A model generated the notes under the pieces. That model was given only the letters and a program-made list of their open reading frames with translations, was not told the DNA's origin and searched no databases. DNA of 64,000 nucleotides from Actinoallomurus sp040655075 (lineage in GTDB: Bacteria > Actinomycetota > Actinomycetes > Streptosporangiales > Streptosporangiaceae), in NCBI RefSeq assembly GCF_040655075.1, contig NZ_JBFAJC010000027.1, positions 1 through 64,000 on the forward strand. Reading direction: 5' to 3'. This document shows, in pieces, positions 50,901 to 57,304 of the stretch (the stretch's first letter is position 1; every line of letters starts with the position of its first letter). A program made the position numbers and the translations under genes.

Positions 50901-51587
50901 CTCGGCGGCCTTGAGGTTGGGCACGACGAGCTGTCGCTGGCCGTCGTCCTTCTTCAGGTCGATGGCCAGGCCGAAGTTGACGTGCTCCGGCCGGATCAGG
51001 GTGGGCTTGCCGTCCACCTCGGCGTACGAGGCGTTCATCTCCGGCATCGCCTGCAGCGCCCGGACGATGGCGTAGCCGATCAGGTGCGTGAAGGAGACCT
51101 TGCCCCCGCGGCCGCGCTTGAGGTGGTTGTTGACGACGATGCGGTTGTCGATCAGCAGCTTGGCCGGGACCGCGCGCACGCTCGTCGCGGTCGGCACGGC
51201 GAGGCTGGCCTCCATGTTGGTGACCGTGCGGGCGGCGACGCCGCGCAGCCGCACCTCTTCGGCGCCGGCGGGCGTCTGCGGGGCGGGCGCGGGCTTCTTC
51301 GCGGGCGCGGCCGGCTTCTCGGCGGCGGTGGCCGGGGCGGCGGGCGTCTGCTTCGGCGTGGGGGCGGGAGAGGGGGGCGCCGTGGGGGGCGCGGCCGTCC
51401 CGTCGGCGCTGGCGGGCGCCTTGGCGGGCCGGTCCGGCTGGTAGTCGGCGAAGAAATTCCACCAGGCTCGATCAACCGAGTTGGGGTCTTCTAGGTATTT
51501 TTGGTACAGCTCGTCGACCAGCCACTCGTTGGGACCGAAGTCAGGAGTGTTCAGGTCGGCGGCGGATCGCGACGACTGGGTCGACAC
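47919..51587 (-). CDS. kgd: Multifunctional 2-oxoglutarate metabolism enzyme (Kgd/SucA-E2 fusion)
   Basis: A 1222-residue fusion: an N-terminal disordered Pro/Ala-rich linker, an E2-like acyltransferase domain with the DHR motif (STYDHRIIQGAQSGDF), then the E1 part of 2-oxoglutarate dehydrogenase. The E1 part has GMAHRGRLNVLANIV, a thiamine-binding GDAAFAGQGVV and NNQVGFTT. It decarboxylates 2-oxoglutarate in the TCA cycle, and in relatives also makes 2-hydroxy-3-oxoadipate. In actinobacteria it is controlled by GarA/OdhI-type FHA proteins. Start GTG 51587. Confidence 0.95.
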   Translation of the reverse strand: MSTQSSRSAADLNTPDFGPNEWLVDELYQKYLEDPNSVDRAWWNFFADYQPDRPAKAPASADGTAAPPTAPPSPAPTPKQTPAAPATAAEKPAAPAKKPAPAPQTPAGAEEVRLRGVAARTVTNMEASLAVPTATSVRAVPAKLLIDNRIVVNNHLKRGRGGKVSFTHLIGYAIVRALQAMPEMNASYAEVDGKPTLIRPEHVNFGLAIDLKKDDGQRQLVVPNLKAAETLDFRQFWAAYEELIRKARANKLTIDDYAGTTISLTNPGTIGTVHSVPRLMPGQGSIIGVGAMEYPAEYAGASEEALARLGISKVMTLTSTYDHRIIQGAQSGDFLRMVHRLLLGEDGFYDEIFEALRIPYEPVRWVRDISATHEDDVAKVARVHELIHAYRVRGHLMADTNPLEYTQRRHPDLDVLKHGLTLWDLEREFATGGFGGQSTMKLRDILGVLRNSYCRTVGIEYMHIQDPGERAWIQARVEVPHDKPDREEQLHILGRLNTAEAFETFLQTKFVGQKRFSLEGGESLIPLLDSVITAAARDHLDEVVVGMAHRGRLNVLANIVGKSYGQIFGEFEGNLDPRSAQGSGDVKYHLGADGDFVTRDGSKIRTSLVANPSHLETVDPVAEGVVRAKQDLRDVGEGGFTVMPILIHGDAAFAGQGVVAETLNLSQLRGYRTGGTVHIIVNNQVGFTTAPEYSRSSVYATDVARMIQAPIFHVNGDDPEACARVAQLAFEYRQAFNKDVVIDMICYRRRGHNETDNPSFTQPLMYDLIDAKRSVRKLYTEALIGRGDITVEEAEQALRDYQQQLERAFSETREALKQQEPAGFDRPDVERIPVDHAGVATAVSDETIKRIVDTQLNLPDGFTPHPRVQPLLAKRAQMVEENTIDWATGEMFAFGSLLIDGRPVRVVGQDTQRGTFGQRHAVLFDRRTGEEYTPLKQFGQGTSKFYVHDSLLSEYAAMGFEYGYSMTRPDALVCWEAQFGDFANGAQSILDEYISSGEQKWGQRSSVVLLLPHGYEGQGPDHSSARIERYLQTCAQDNMTVAQPSTPANYFHLLRWQALSPREKPLIVFTPKSMLRLKAASSATSDLTSGSFQPVIGDPAQPGQVRRVVLTSGKLYYDLAAAREKSGDTSVALIRVERLYPLPVDEIKAELAKYPADAELIWAQDEPANMGAWPFMALKLPPYLEGRELKRVSRRASSSPAVGSAKIHTLEQQGLVAAVFGD

Positions 51588-51870
51588 GGCGGCGATCGCC
51601 CTCTTCCGCGGCTCGCAGGTGGATCAGTAACCGTGACAAGGCTACCGGGCCGAGGGCCGAAGCGGGGCAAAGCCTGGGACCGGCGGGGTGGTCTTCGGAG
51701 ATCTCCGTCCAAACCGACGGCATATTTCGGCAGAATCAGGGTAAGAATGTCCTTTTGGGCACCCGTGATGTGATACCCGTCTCATTCCCGGGAGGTCGGT
51801 CGGGGCCGGTTGGTCGGGAAGAGCAGGGCTGGTCGGGTAATACTCGGCGGCGCCGGCGTCGAGCGTCCGC
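51588..51870. other. Kgd-serpin intergenic region with dispersed repeat
   Basis: 283 bases with no convincing gene. The likely kgd promoter region is AT-richer (CATATTTCGGCAGAATCAGG near 51720). The second copy of the SRAP repeat lies at 51790-51837. Confidence 0.6.
51790..51837 (+). repeat. GGTCGG-type direct repeat, intergenic copy
   Basis: The 30-base unit at 51790-51819 matches 11101-11130 (in the SRAP gene) with one mismatch. A trailing CTGGTCGGG (51829-51837) corresponds to 11135-11143, with 5 more bases in between. Confidence 0.8.
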
Positions 51871-52911
51871 TCACGGGTCGGTGACGCGTGCCGCGAAGTA
51901 GACGGCCCCGCTGCCGGGATGGCGGACGAACACCAGGAACGGCCGGTCGACGCGGAACTCCACGGGACGCCCCGCGGTGACGGCCGACAGGGTCACCACC
52001 ACGGCCGTCGCGGCCGCGCCCTCGAACCCGCTCTCGTCCACGTCCAGCACGGCCTTGTGCTCGATCCGGTCGAGGCGGACGGGTTCGGCGGTCATGCCGG
52101 ACAGGTCGGCGTCACCGGTGAAGGCGGTGCCGGCGCCCAGCGCGGCGAGGGTGTCACCCAGGCTCGCCCGGCTCTCCACCCGGAAACGCGGCAGGGACAG
52201 CGCCACGCTCACGTACCGCGCGGACTCGCGCAGTCTCCGCAGGAGGTCCGGCCCGGGCGGCGCGGCCTCGGGGCCCGGCCCGAGCAGTACCTCGACCGCC
52301 ACCTCGCCGCCGGCTGGCAGCGTCGCCATCCGCCAGCCGTCGGCCTCGGCGTACGCCATGCGCCCGGTCCGCCGCATCATCGGAACCTCGCGCCGTCCCA
52401 GCGCGCCGTGGAACGGCTCCCGCCGGGTGTCGCGCTCGGCGAACTCGTGTCGCCAGGCGGCCTTCAGATAGAGGGCGTTGGCGATGACGGCGGCGGTGCG
52501 CCGGTCGACGGTGCCGGGCTGGAGCAGATCCCGGATCAGGTCCCGCGTGACCTTCTCCACCTCCGCGTTGATCGCCCGGCGTGCGCCCTCCGGATCGGCG
52601 GCGAAGTCGGCGACCCGTACCGCGGCCCCGGGAAGGTCCGCGATCGCCCGCTGGTAGGAGTCCTCGACCGCGAGTCCCTCGCGGGCCCAGAGGATGTCGG
52701 CCACCGCGATCTCGGCGTCCTCCAGTGCGGCGGCCTCGGCGAGACGGAGCCGTTCCGGCGGCGCGCCGAGCAGCCGTGTCAGTTCGTCCCGGGTCGTGCC
52801 GCGTGCGCCCGCGGCGACCATCGCGAGGGCCGACGCCACCGAGTACGGAGACCAGACGAGGTTCCCCTCCGGTGGCAGGCGGCGGTGCAGATTCAGCGTG
52901 AAGTCGTCCAT
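51871..52911 (-). CDS. Serpin family protease inhibitor
   Basis: A 346-residue serpin without a signal peptide. It has the N-terminal NLVWSPYSVASALAMVAAGARG motif, a VIANALYLKAAWRHEF-type breach region and a hinge DESGFEGAAATAVVV with small residues as needed for loop insertion. It ends FRVDRPFLVFVRHPGSGAVYFAARV. Serpins trap serine or cysteine proteases. The reactive loop is short (about TLSAVTAGRP), so the target is not predictable. No protease gene is adjacent. Confidence 0.9.
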   Translation of the reverse strand: MDDFTLNLHRRLPPEGNLVWSPYSVASALAMVAAGARGTTRDELTRLLGAPPERLRLAEAAALEDAEIAVADILWAREGLAVEDSYQRAIADLPGAAVRVADFAADPEGARRAINAEVEKVTRDLIRDLLQPGTVDRRTAAVIANALYLKAAWRHEFAERDTRREPFHGALGRREVPMMRRTGRMAYAEADGWRMATLPAGGEVAVEVLLGPGPEAAPPGPDLLRRLRESARYVSVALSLPRFRVESRASLGDTLAALGAGTAFTGDADLSGMTAEPVRLDRIEHKAVLDVDESGFEGAAATAVVVTLSAVTAGRPVEFRVDRPFLVFVRHPGSGAVYFAARVTDP

Positions 52912-53032
52912 GTGCGGCTCCCTCCCGTATCCAAAGTAATGACCGGTCTCAGACCAGAGGACGATTCACGGAGTGAGCAGGGCTCATACGATGACGGACA
53001 TGACGACGCCGGAAACGGGATGTTGATGCACT

Positions 53033-53701
53033 GTGGGCCACATCACGAACGCTCTGCTCAACCTGCACGGTCCGGTCATCTACGGCGTCGTCGCGGCGCT
53101 GGTCTTCGCCGAAGCGGCGCTGTTCTTCGGCTTCGTGTTCCCCGGGGAGACCGCCATCGTCGTGGCGGGCGTGCTGGCCAGCCAGCACCGGGTCTCCCTC
53201 CCCGTCCTCCTGGTGGTCATCGTGCTCTCGGCGGTGATCGGCGACTCGGTCGGGTATGAGATCGGCCGTCGCTACGGCGACCGGCTGCTGGGCATGAAGG
53301 TGCTCCACAAGCACCGGCCGAAGGTCGACAAGGCGCACGGGCTGCTGCGCCGGCGCGGCGCGGTCGCCGTCTTCCTCGGCCGTTTCACCGCCCTGCTCCG
53401 GGCGCTGATGCCCGCCCTCGCCGGCAGCGCCAAGATGCCCTACGGCAGGTTCCTGGCGTTCAACGCGCTGGGCGGGATCGCGTGGGGGGTCGGCTACACG
53501 ACCGGCGGCTTCCTCGCCGGCGCCGCGTTCGAGCAGGCGGCGCAGTGGGCGGGGCGGGTCCTGGCGATCGCGGTGGCGGCCATCGCCGTCGCGGCGTTCA
53601 TCGTCTGGTCGGTGCGCCGCAAGCGCCGGGAGAACGCCGCTACGGAAGAGGAGAACGCGACGGCCGACGAGCCCAAGCCGGTCCCCGACCTCGGCCCCTG
53701 A
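53033..53701 (+). CDS. DedA family membrane protein
   Basis: A 222-residue DedA/VTT protein with the motifs FGFVFPGETAIVVAGVLA and RFTALLRALMPALAGSAKMPYGRF. DedA proteins help recycle or flip lipids and affect membrane energy. Five to six membrane segments and a basic/acidic C-terminal tail. Start GTG 53033. Confidence 0.9.
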   Translation: MGHITNALLNLHGPVIYGVVAALVFAEAALFFGFVFPGETAIVVAGVLASQHRVSLPVLLVVIVLSAVIGDSVGYEIGRRYGDRLLGMKVLHKHRPKVDKAHGLLRRRGAVAVFLGRFTALLRALMPALAGSAKMPYGRFLAFNALGGIAWGVGYTTGGFLAGAAFEQAAQWAGRVLAIAVAAIAVAAFIVWSVRRKRRENAATEEENATADEPKPVPDLGP

Positions 53702-53777
53702 CGGGCGCCGCGGATGATCGAACCCCGGCCGTGACCATGATCACCTTGGCCCGTTCCAAACGGTGCGGTGTCAGCAC

Positions 53778-53924
53778 GATGCCGCGCCGCCGGACGACGT
53801 GGGCAAGTACAGCACCTACGCCGGTCCGATCAAGGTGAATGCCCCGCACGACTGCATCGACTGGGGCGGCGCGTCCGACCCGGGCTGGAACGTCTGGGTC
53901 TCCGGCTACTCGCACTGCGGCTGA
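53778..53924 (+). pseudogene. C-terminal remnant of a spore-associated protein (SapA-like)
   Basis: An in-frame stretch of about 48 codons ends in a TGA. It reads GKYSTYAGPIKV, CIDWGG and GYSHCG, matching the C-terminus of the spore-associated protein family (typical YAGPVYV, C-x-DWGG and terminal HC). No signal peptide, start or N-terminal half exists, and the start of the frame follows directly on the DedA gene. It is a truncated leftover. Confidence 0.72.
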
Positions 53925-53938
53925 CCCTGCACCGCTCA

Positions 53939-53972
53939 ACGGCCCGCGATCCGGTCACGGATCGCGGGCCGT
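53939..53972. terminator. Terminator after the SapA remnant
   Basis: Perfect 15-bp arms ACGGCCCGCGATCCG and CGGATCGCGGGCCGT with a GTCA loop. It remains although its gene has decayed. Confidence 0.88.
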
Positions 53973-54085
53973 CGCTTTACCCGGCCGGGCCGTCCCCGGC
54001 CGAGCGGGATTCGGTCGAGTGATGGAGACTGTCCGCAAGGCGGACCCAGGGTCCAGGAGATCAGGTCGCGAGGAGGGTACGGAGA

Positions 54086-54985
54086 ATGGCGGAACTGCGG
54101 TTTGACGGACGGGTGGCCATCGTCACCGGCGCGGGCCACGGCCTCGGGCGGCAGCACGCGCTCGAGCTCGCCGCGCGCGGCGCGAAGGTCGTCGTGAACG
54201 ACCTCGGCGGTGCGCTCGACGGCAGCGGCGCCTCCACGGGCCCGGCCGCCGACGTGGTCGCCGAGATCAAGAAGAACGGCGGCGAGGCCGTCGCCAGCCC
54301 CGACAACGTGGCCACCGTGGAGGGCGCGGAGGCGATCGTACGGGCCGCCCTCGACGCGTTCGGCCGCGTGGACATCGTCGTCAACAACGCCGGCATCCTG
54401 CGGGACAAATCGTTCAAGAACATGTCTCCGGAGGAGTTCGACCAGGTCATCGCCGTGCACCTGCGCGGGTCGTTCCTCGTCACGCACGCCGCCTGGCCGC
54501 ACCTGCGCGAGCAGGCGTACGGCCGGGTGGTCATGACGTCGTCGCCGGCGGGCCTGTTCGGCAACTTCGGGCAGGCGAACTACTCGGCGGCGAAGATGGG
54601 CCTCGTCGGCCTGACCAAGACGCTCGCGGCCGAGGGCGCCAAGTACGGCATCAAGGTCAACGCGATCGCCCCGATCGCGTGGACCCGGATGACGGAGGAC
54701 CTGTTCCCCGCCGAGTTCCAGGACCGGCTCAGCGTCGAACACGTCACGCCGGTCGTCGTCTGGCTGGCCCACGAGAGCAACGACGGTAGCGGCGAGACCT
54801 ACTCGGTCGGCGGCGGGCGCGTGTCCCGGGTCTTCGTCGCCGAGGGCCCCGGCTTCACCAAGAAGGACGGGCTGAGCGTCGAGGACGTCCGCGACAACTG
54901 GCAGCAGATCAACGAGACCGAGCCGTACCTGCTCCCCAAGAACATCGGCGAGCAGACGACGGCGCTGTTCCAGGCGCTGCAGTAA
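54086..54985 (+). CDS. MFE-type SDR oxidoreductase (17-beta-HSD4-like)
   Basis: A 299-residue SDR similar to the dehydrogenase half of peroxisomal multifunctional enzyme: VAIVTGAGHGLGRQHALELAARGAKVVVNDLGG, NNAGILRDKSF, and active-site YSAAK. A C-terminal extension follows (about 230-299). It likely oxidises 3-hydroxyacyl-CoA or steroid intermediates. Start ATG 54086. Confidence 0.88.
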   Translation: MAELRFDGRVAIVTGAGHGLGRQHALELAARGAKVVVNDLGGALDGSGASTGPAADVVAEIKKNGGEAVASPDNVATVEGAEAIVRAALDAFGRVDIVVNNAGILRDKSFKNMSPEEFDQVIAVHLRGSFLVTHAAWPHLREQAYGRVVMTSSPAGLFGNFGQANYSAAKMGLVGLTKTLAAEGAKYGIKVNAIAPIAWTRMTEDLFPAEFQDRLSVEHVTPVVVWLAHESNDGSGETYSVGGGRVSRVFVAEGPGFTKKDGLSVEDVRDNWQQINETEPYLLPKNIGEQTTALFQALQ

Positions 54986-55141
54986 GGCCGGCCGCGGGCT
55001 CGGCGAGCGCTCAGGGCCTGGTCGCGGCAGCCGCGGGCCGGTGGTCGGCCTTGCCGCCCCCGATACCCGCGGGCCGGTGGTGAGCGGGCCGTCCCGCGTC
55101 GCTCCGCGGTCGGGGACGGCCTCGTCGCGGGCGCGGCCGGG

Positions 55142-55813
55142 TCACACCCGGAAGTCGGCGAAGTCGAAGCCGGGGGAGACGACGCAGCTGACCAGGACCT
55201 CCCGGTCCGACGCGGGCCGGGCGGCCTGCCAGACGCCGGCCGGCACGAGCGCCTGCGGACGCTGGCCGTCCTCGACCTCCGGCCCCAAGATGATCGTCTC
55301 GGTCTGCCTGCCGGGCGTGTCGGCCTCCCCGCCCAGCGTCAGTTCCAGGGGGCCGCCGCGATGCCACAGCCACACCTCGTCCGAGCGGACCGCGTGCCAC
55401 ATCGACTCCTCGCCCGGCCCGAGCAGGAAGTAGATCCCGGTGGCGGTCGCCCGCTCGCCGCCGTGCGCCGCCACCCGTACGGACGTCCGCCACGTCTCGC
55501 GGAACCAGCCGCCCTCCGGGTGCGGCATCAGGTCGAGAGCCTCGGCGATCGTGGGCCTGGTGTGGAAGCCGGTGACCCGCCCGCCCGGCTCGCGGCGGGC
55601 GTACCGGATCTCCGTGACGGTCGATCGGTTGACGGCGCCGGGCAGCGTCAGCGGCGGGTGGTCGAACACCAGCGCGATGACCTGCTGGTCGCCGCCGAAG
55701 GCGTCGGTCGCCAGGCCGGCGGCGTCCTCCTCCGGTGCGTACGCGGCGGTCTCGCTGCGGAACGGCTCGTCCGGCCGGGCGCGCCAGGCGTCGAGCGTCG
55801 TGAGTAGGAGCAC
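55142..55813 (-). CDS. DUF985 cupin protein with an extra N-terminal domain
   Basis: A 223-residue protein. The C-terminal part (about 85-223) is a DUF985 cupin: MPHPEGGWFRETWR, ATGIYFLLGPGEESMWHAVRSDEVWLWHRG. The first 80 residues (LLLTTLDAWRARPDEPFRSE and AGLATDAFGGDQQVIALVFDH) weakly resemble DUF952. Such a fusion is unusual. Function unknown; related cupins bind sugars or small ligands. Confidence 0.8.
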   Translation of the reverse strand: MLLLTTLDAWRARPDEPFRSETAAYAPEEDAAGLATDAFGGDQQVIALVFDHPPLTLPGAVNRSTVTEIRYARREPGGRVTGFHTRPTIAEALDLMPHPEGGWFRETWRTSVRVAAHGGERATATGIYFLLGPGEESMWHAVRSDEVWLWHRGGPLELTLGGEADTPGRQTETIILGPEVEDGQRPQALVPAGVWQAARPASDREVLVSCVVSPGFDFADFRV

Positions 55814-55906
55814 GGTTCCACCGTAGTGCGGGCGAGGGCCCGTCGCTCTGACCGGCGCTCACCTCGTCCGGTGGAAGGGCACCTCCGCGAGCACGGCGAC
55901 GACTCG

Positions 55907-57148
55907 TCACGATTTCAGAGCGGCCGGCGCCGAGGCCCGGACCTTCCGGGCGCGTTGCCGCAACTCGGCGGTGCACATCATGAGCCTGCGTGCCGGGACG
56001 TGCCGCAGGTAGTGGTCCACATCGACGCCCAGCGCGAACACGTGCACCGGAACCCCGGCGTCGCGGCCGGACTCGACGGTCTGGCGCAGCGCGGCCAGGA
56101 CGGCCGGATGCCGGGTCTGGTAGGTGGAGGAGACCAAGTGGTTGCCCCGGTCGGCTGCGAGGTAGAATTGGATCAGGTCCTTGGTGCCGACGAACAGTTC
56201 GCCGGCTCCAGAGGCGCAGAACTCTGCCGCCGAATGCACGGCGGCCGGCGTCTCGACGAAGACGCCGAGCGGCGTGTCGTCCCTCAAGCCGAGGGACCGC
56301 CGCAGTCGCAGGAACTCATCGCGGTCGTTGATGAACGGAACGGCGAAGCTCACTCGGCCCGCGTCCGCGCCCAGGCGTTCCCGTACGTGGGCGCGGAGCG
56401 CCCGGAACGCATGGGGGTAGTGGCGCTCATGCAGCAGCCATCTGGCGCCGTGGAGGCCGAGTTCGGGGTTCGGCTCGTCGACCACGTGCACACCGGTCGT
56501 GATCTGGGCGGCGTCGTCCGAGCGCAGGTCGAGCAGCCTCATGACCAGGCGTTGGCCGGGGAGCAGTTCGTTCACCATCGAGCACAGCTCCGAGGCCACG
56601 GCGGCGCCGTAGCGCTCGGCCTCGTGAACCCCGGCGCGAAGTGCGTCGATCGGGCTCAGGCCGGCGGCGAAGCAGAGGAACTCCTCGCGGATGAAGTAGG
56701 AGTTCACACGCTCGACGCGCGGTGCGAGGGCGTTCGTGGATCGGATGTCCGTGGCGTCGGTGACGACCACGCAGATCGACTCGATGTCGTCGAAGGTGGC
56801 GGCCGGGAACTCCGGCGGCTGCGGCGCGGGTTCGGCTTCGCCGAGAACGACCGACTCGCGATCGAGCAGAATCGTGACCTCGCCGACGAGCGTGTCCAGC
56901 TCGAACCGGTCGATCCGAAGGACGGGGATTCCGCGCGAACGGCAGAGGGACTGCATGTGGCCGGTCCGGCCGCCTCTCGCGCAGATCACGGCGGACGAGG
57001 TGACGATGGCGTCGTAAAGTTCCGGGCCGAGCGTGTCGACCACCAGAATGGCACCGTCGACCGGTTTCCCGGTGCGATCGCAGGTGCCCCGGACACTCCG
57101 CTCGGGCGAATCGACCAGTAGAACCCCTTGTACTTCGCGATGGCTCAC
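55907..57148 (-). CDS. PTS Enzyme I-like protein without the HPr-binding domain
   Basis: A 413-residue protein. A swivelling phospho-His domain (residues about 5-105) carries GGRTGHMQS with His64 where Enzyme I has GGRTSH. A PEP-binding TIM barrel (about 130-400) follows, with RLLDLRSD, GVFVETPAA (Glu299) and LFVGTKDLIQFYLAADRGN as in Enzyme I. Key differences: the conserved Arg in LGWRAIR is His, the Asn of TND is Lys, and the catalytic GMCGE is absent (VPVHVFALG instead). There is no HPr-binding alpha domain and no HPr or PTS gene nearby. It follows the FAD gene by 156 bases. Confidence 0.85.
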   Translation of the reverse strand: MSHREVQGVLLVDSPERSVRGTCDRTGKPVDGAILVVDTLGPELYDAIVTSSAVICARGGRTGHMQSLCRSRGIPVLRIDRFELDTLVGEVTILLDRESVVLGEAEPAPQPPEFPAATFDDIESICVVVTDATDIRSTNALAPRVERVNSYFIREEFLCFAAGLSPIDALRAGVHEAERYGAAVASELCSMVNELLPGQRLVMRLLDLRSDDAAQITTGVHVVDEPNPELGLHGARWLLHERHYPHAFRALRAHVRERLGADAGRVSFAVPFINDRDEFLRLRRSLGLRDDTPLGVFVETPAAVHSAAEFCASGAGELFVGTKDLIQFYLAADRGNHLVSSTYQTRHPAVLAALRQTVESGRDAGVPVHVFALGVDVDHYLRHVPARRLMMCTAELRQRARKVRASAPAALKS

Positions 57149-57252
57149 GGGTGTCCTCTCTCACCGATTCCCGGTCGGCCGGACCGAGGGCGACCGCGCC
57201 TCGACGTGGTCCGCGATCCACCTCATCCGGTCAGCGCATGATCAAAGACTGA

Positions 57253-57270
57253 CGGTCGTCGAGACGACCG
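57253..57270. promoter_or_regulatory. Palindrome between the FAD gene and the Enzyme I-like gene
   Basis: Perfect 8-bp arms CGGTCGTC and GACGACCG with a 2-base centre, in the 156-base gap of the module. It may be an operator, an attenuator or an internal terminator. Confidence 0.45.
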
Positions 57271-57304
57271 CGCACCCTCTCGAATGCTGAGGTTGGATTT
57301 CCGG

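Noticed and set aside
47868..51494. Open frame of over 1200 codons on the plus strand
   Set aside because: It is the antisense of kgd; its protein shows no known domain, while the minus-strand protein matches Kgd along its full length.
55012..55130. GCGGGCCGGTGGT repeated twice after the SDR gene
   Set aside because: Only two short copies in a very GC-rich spacer; likely chance.
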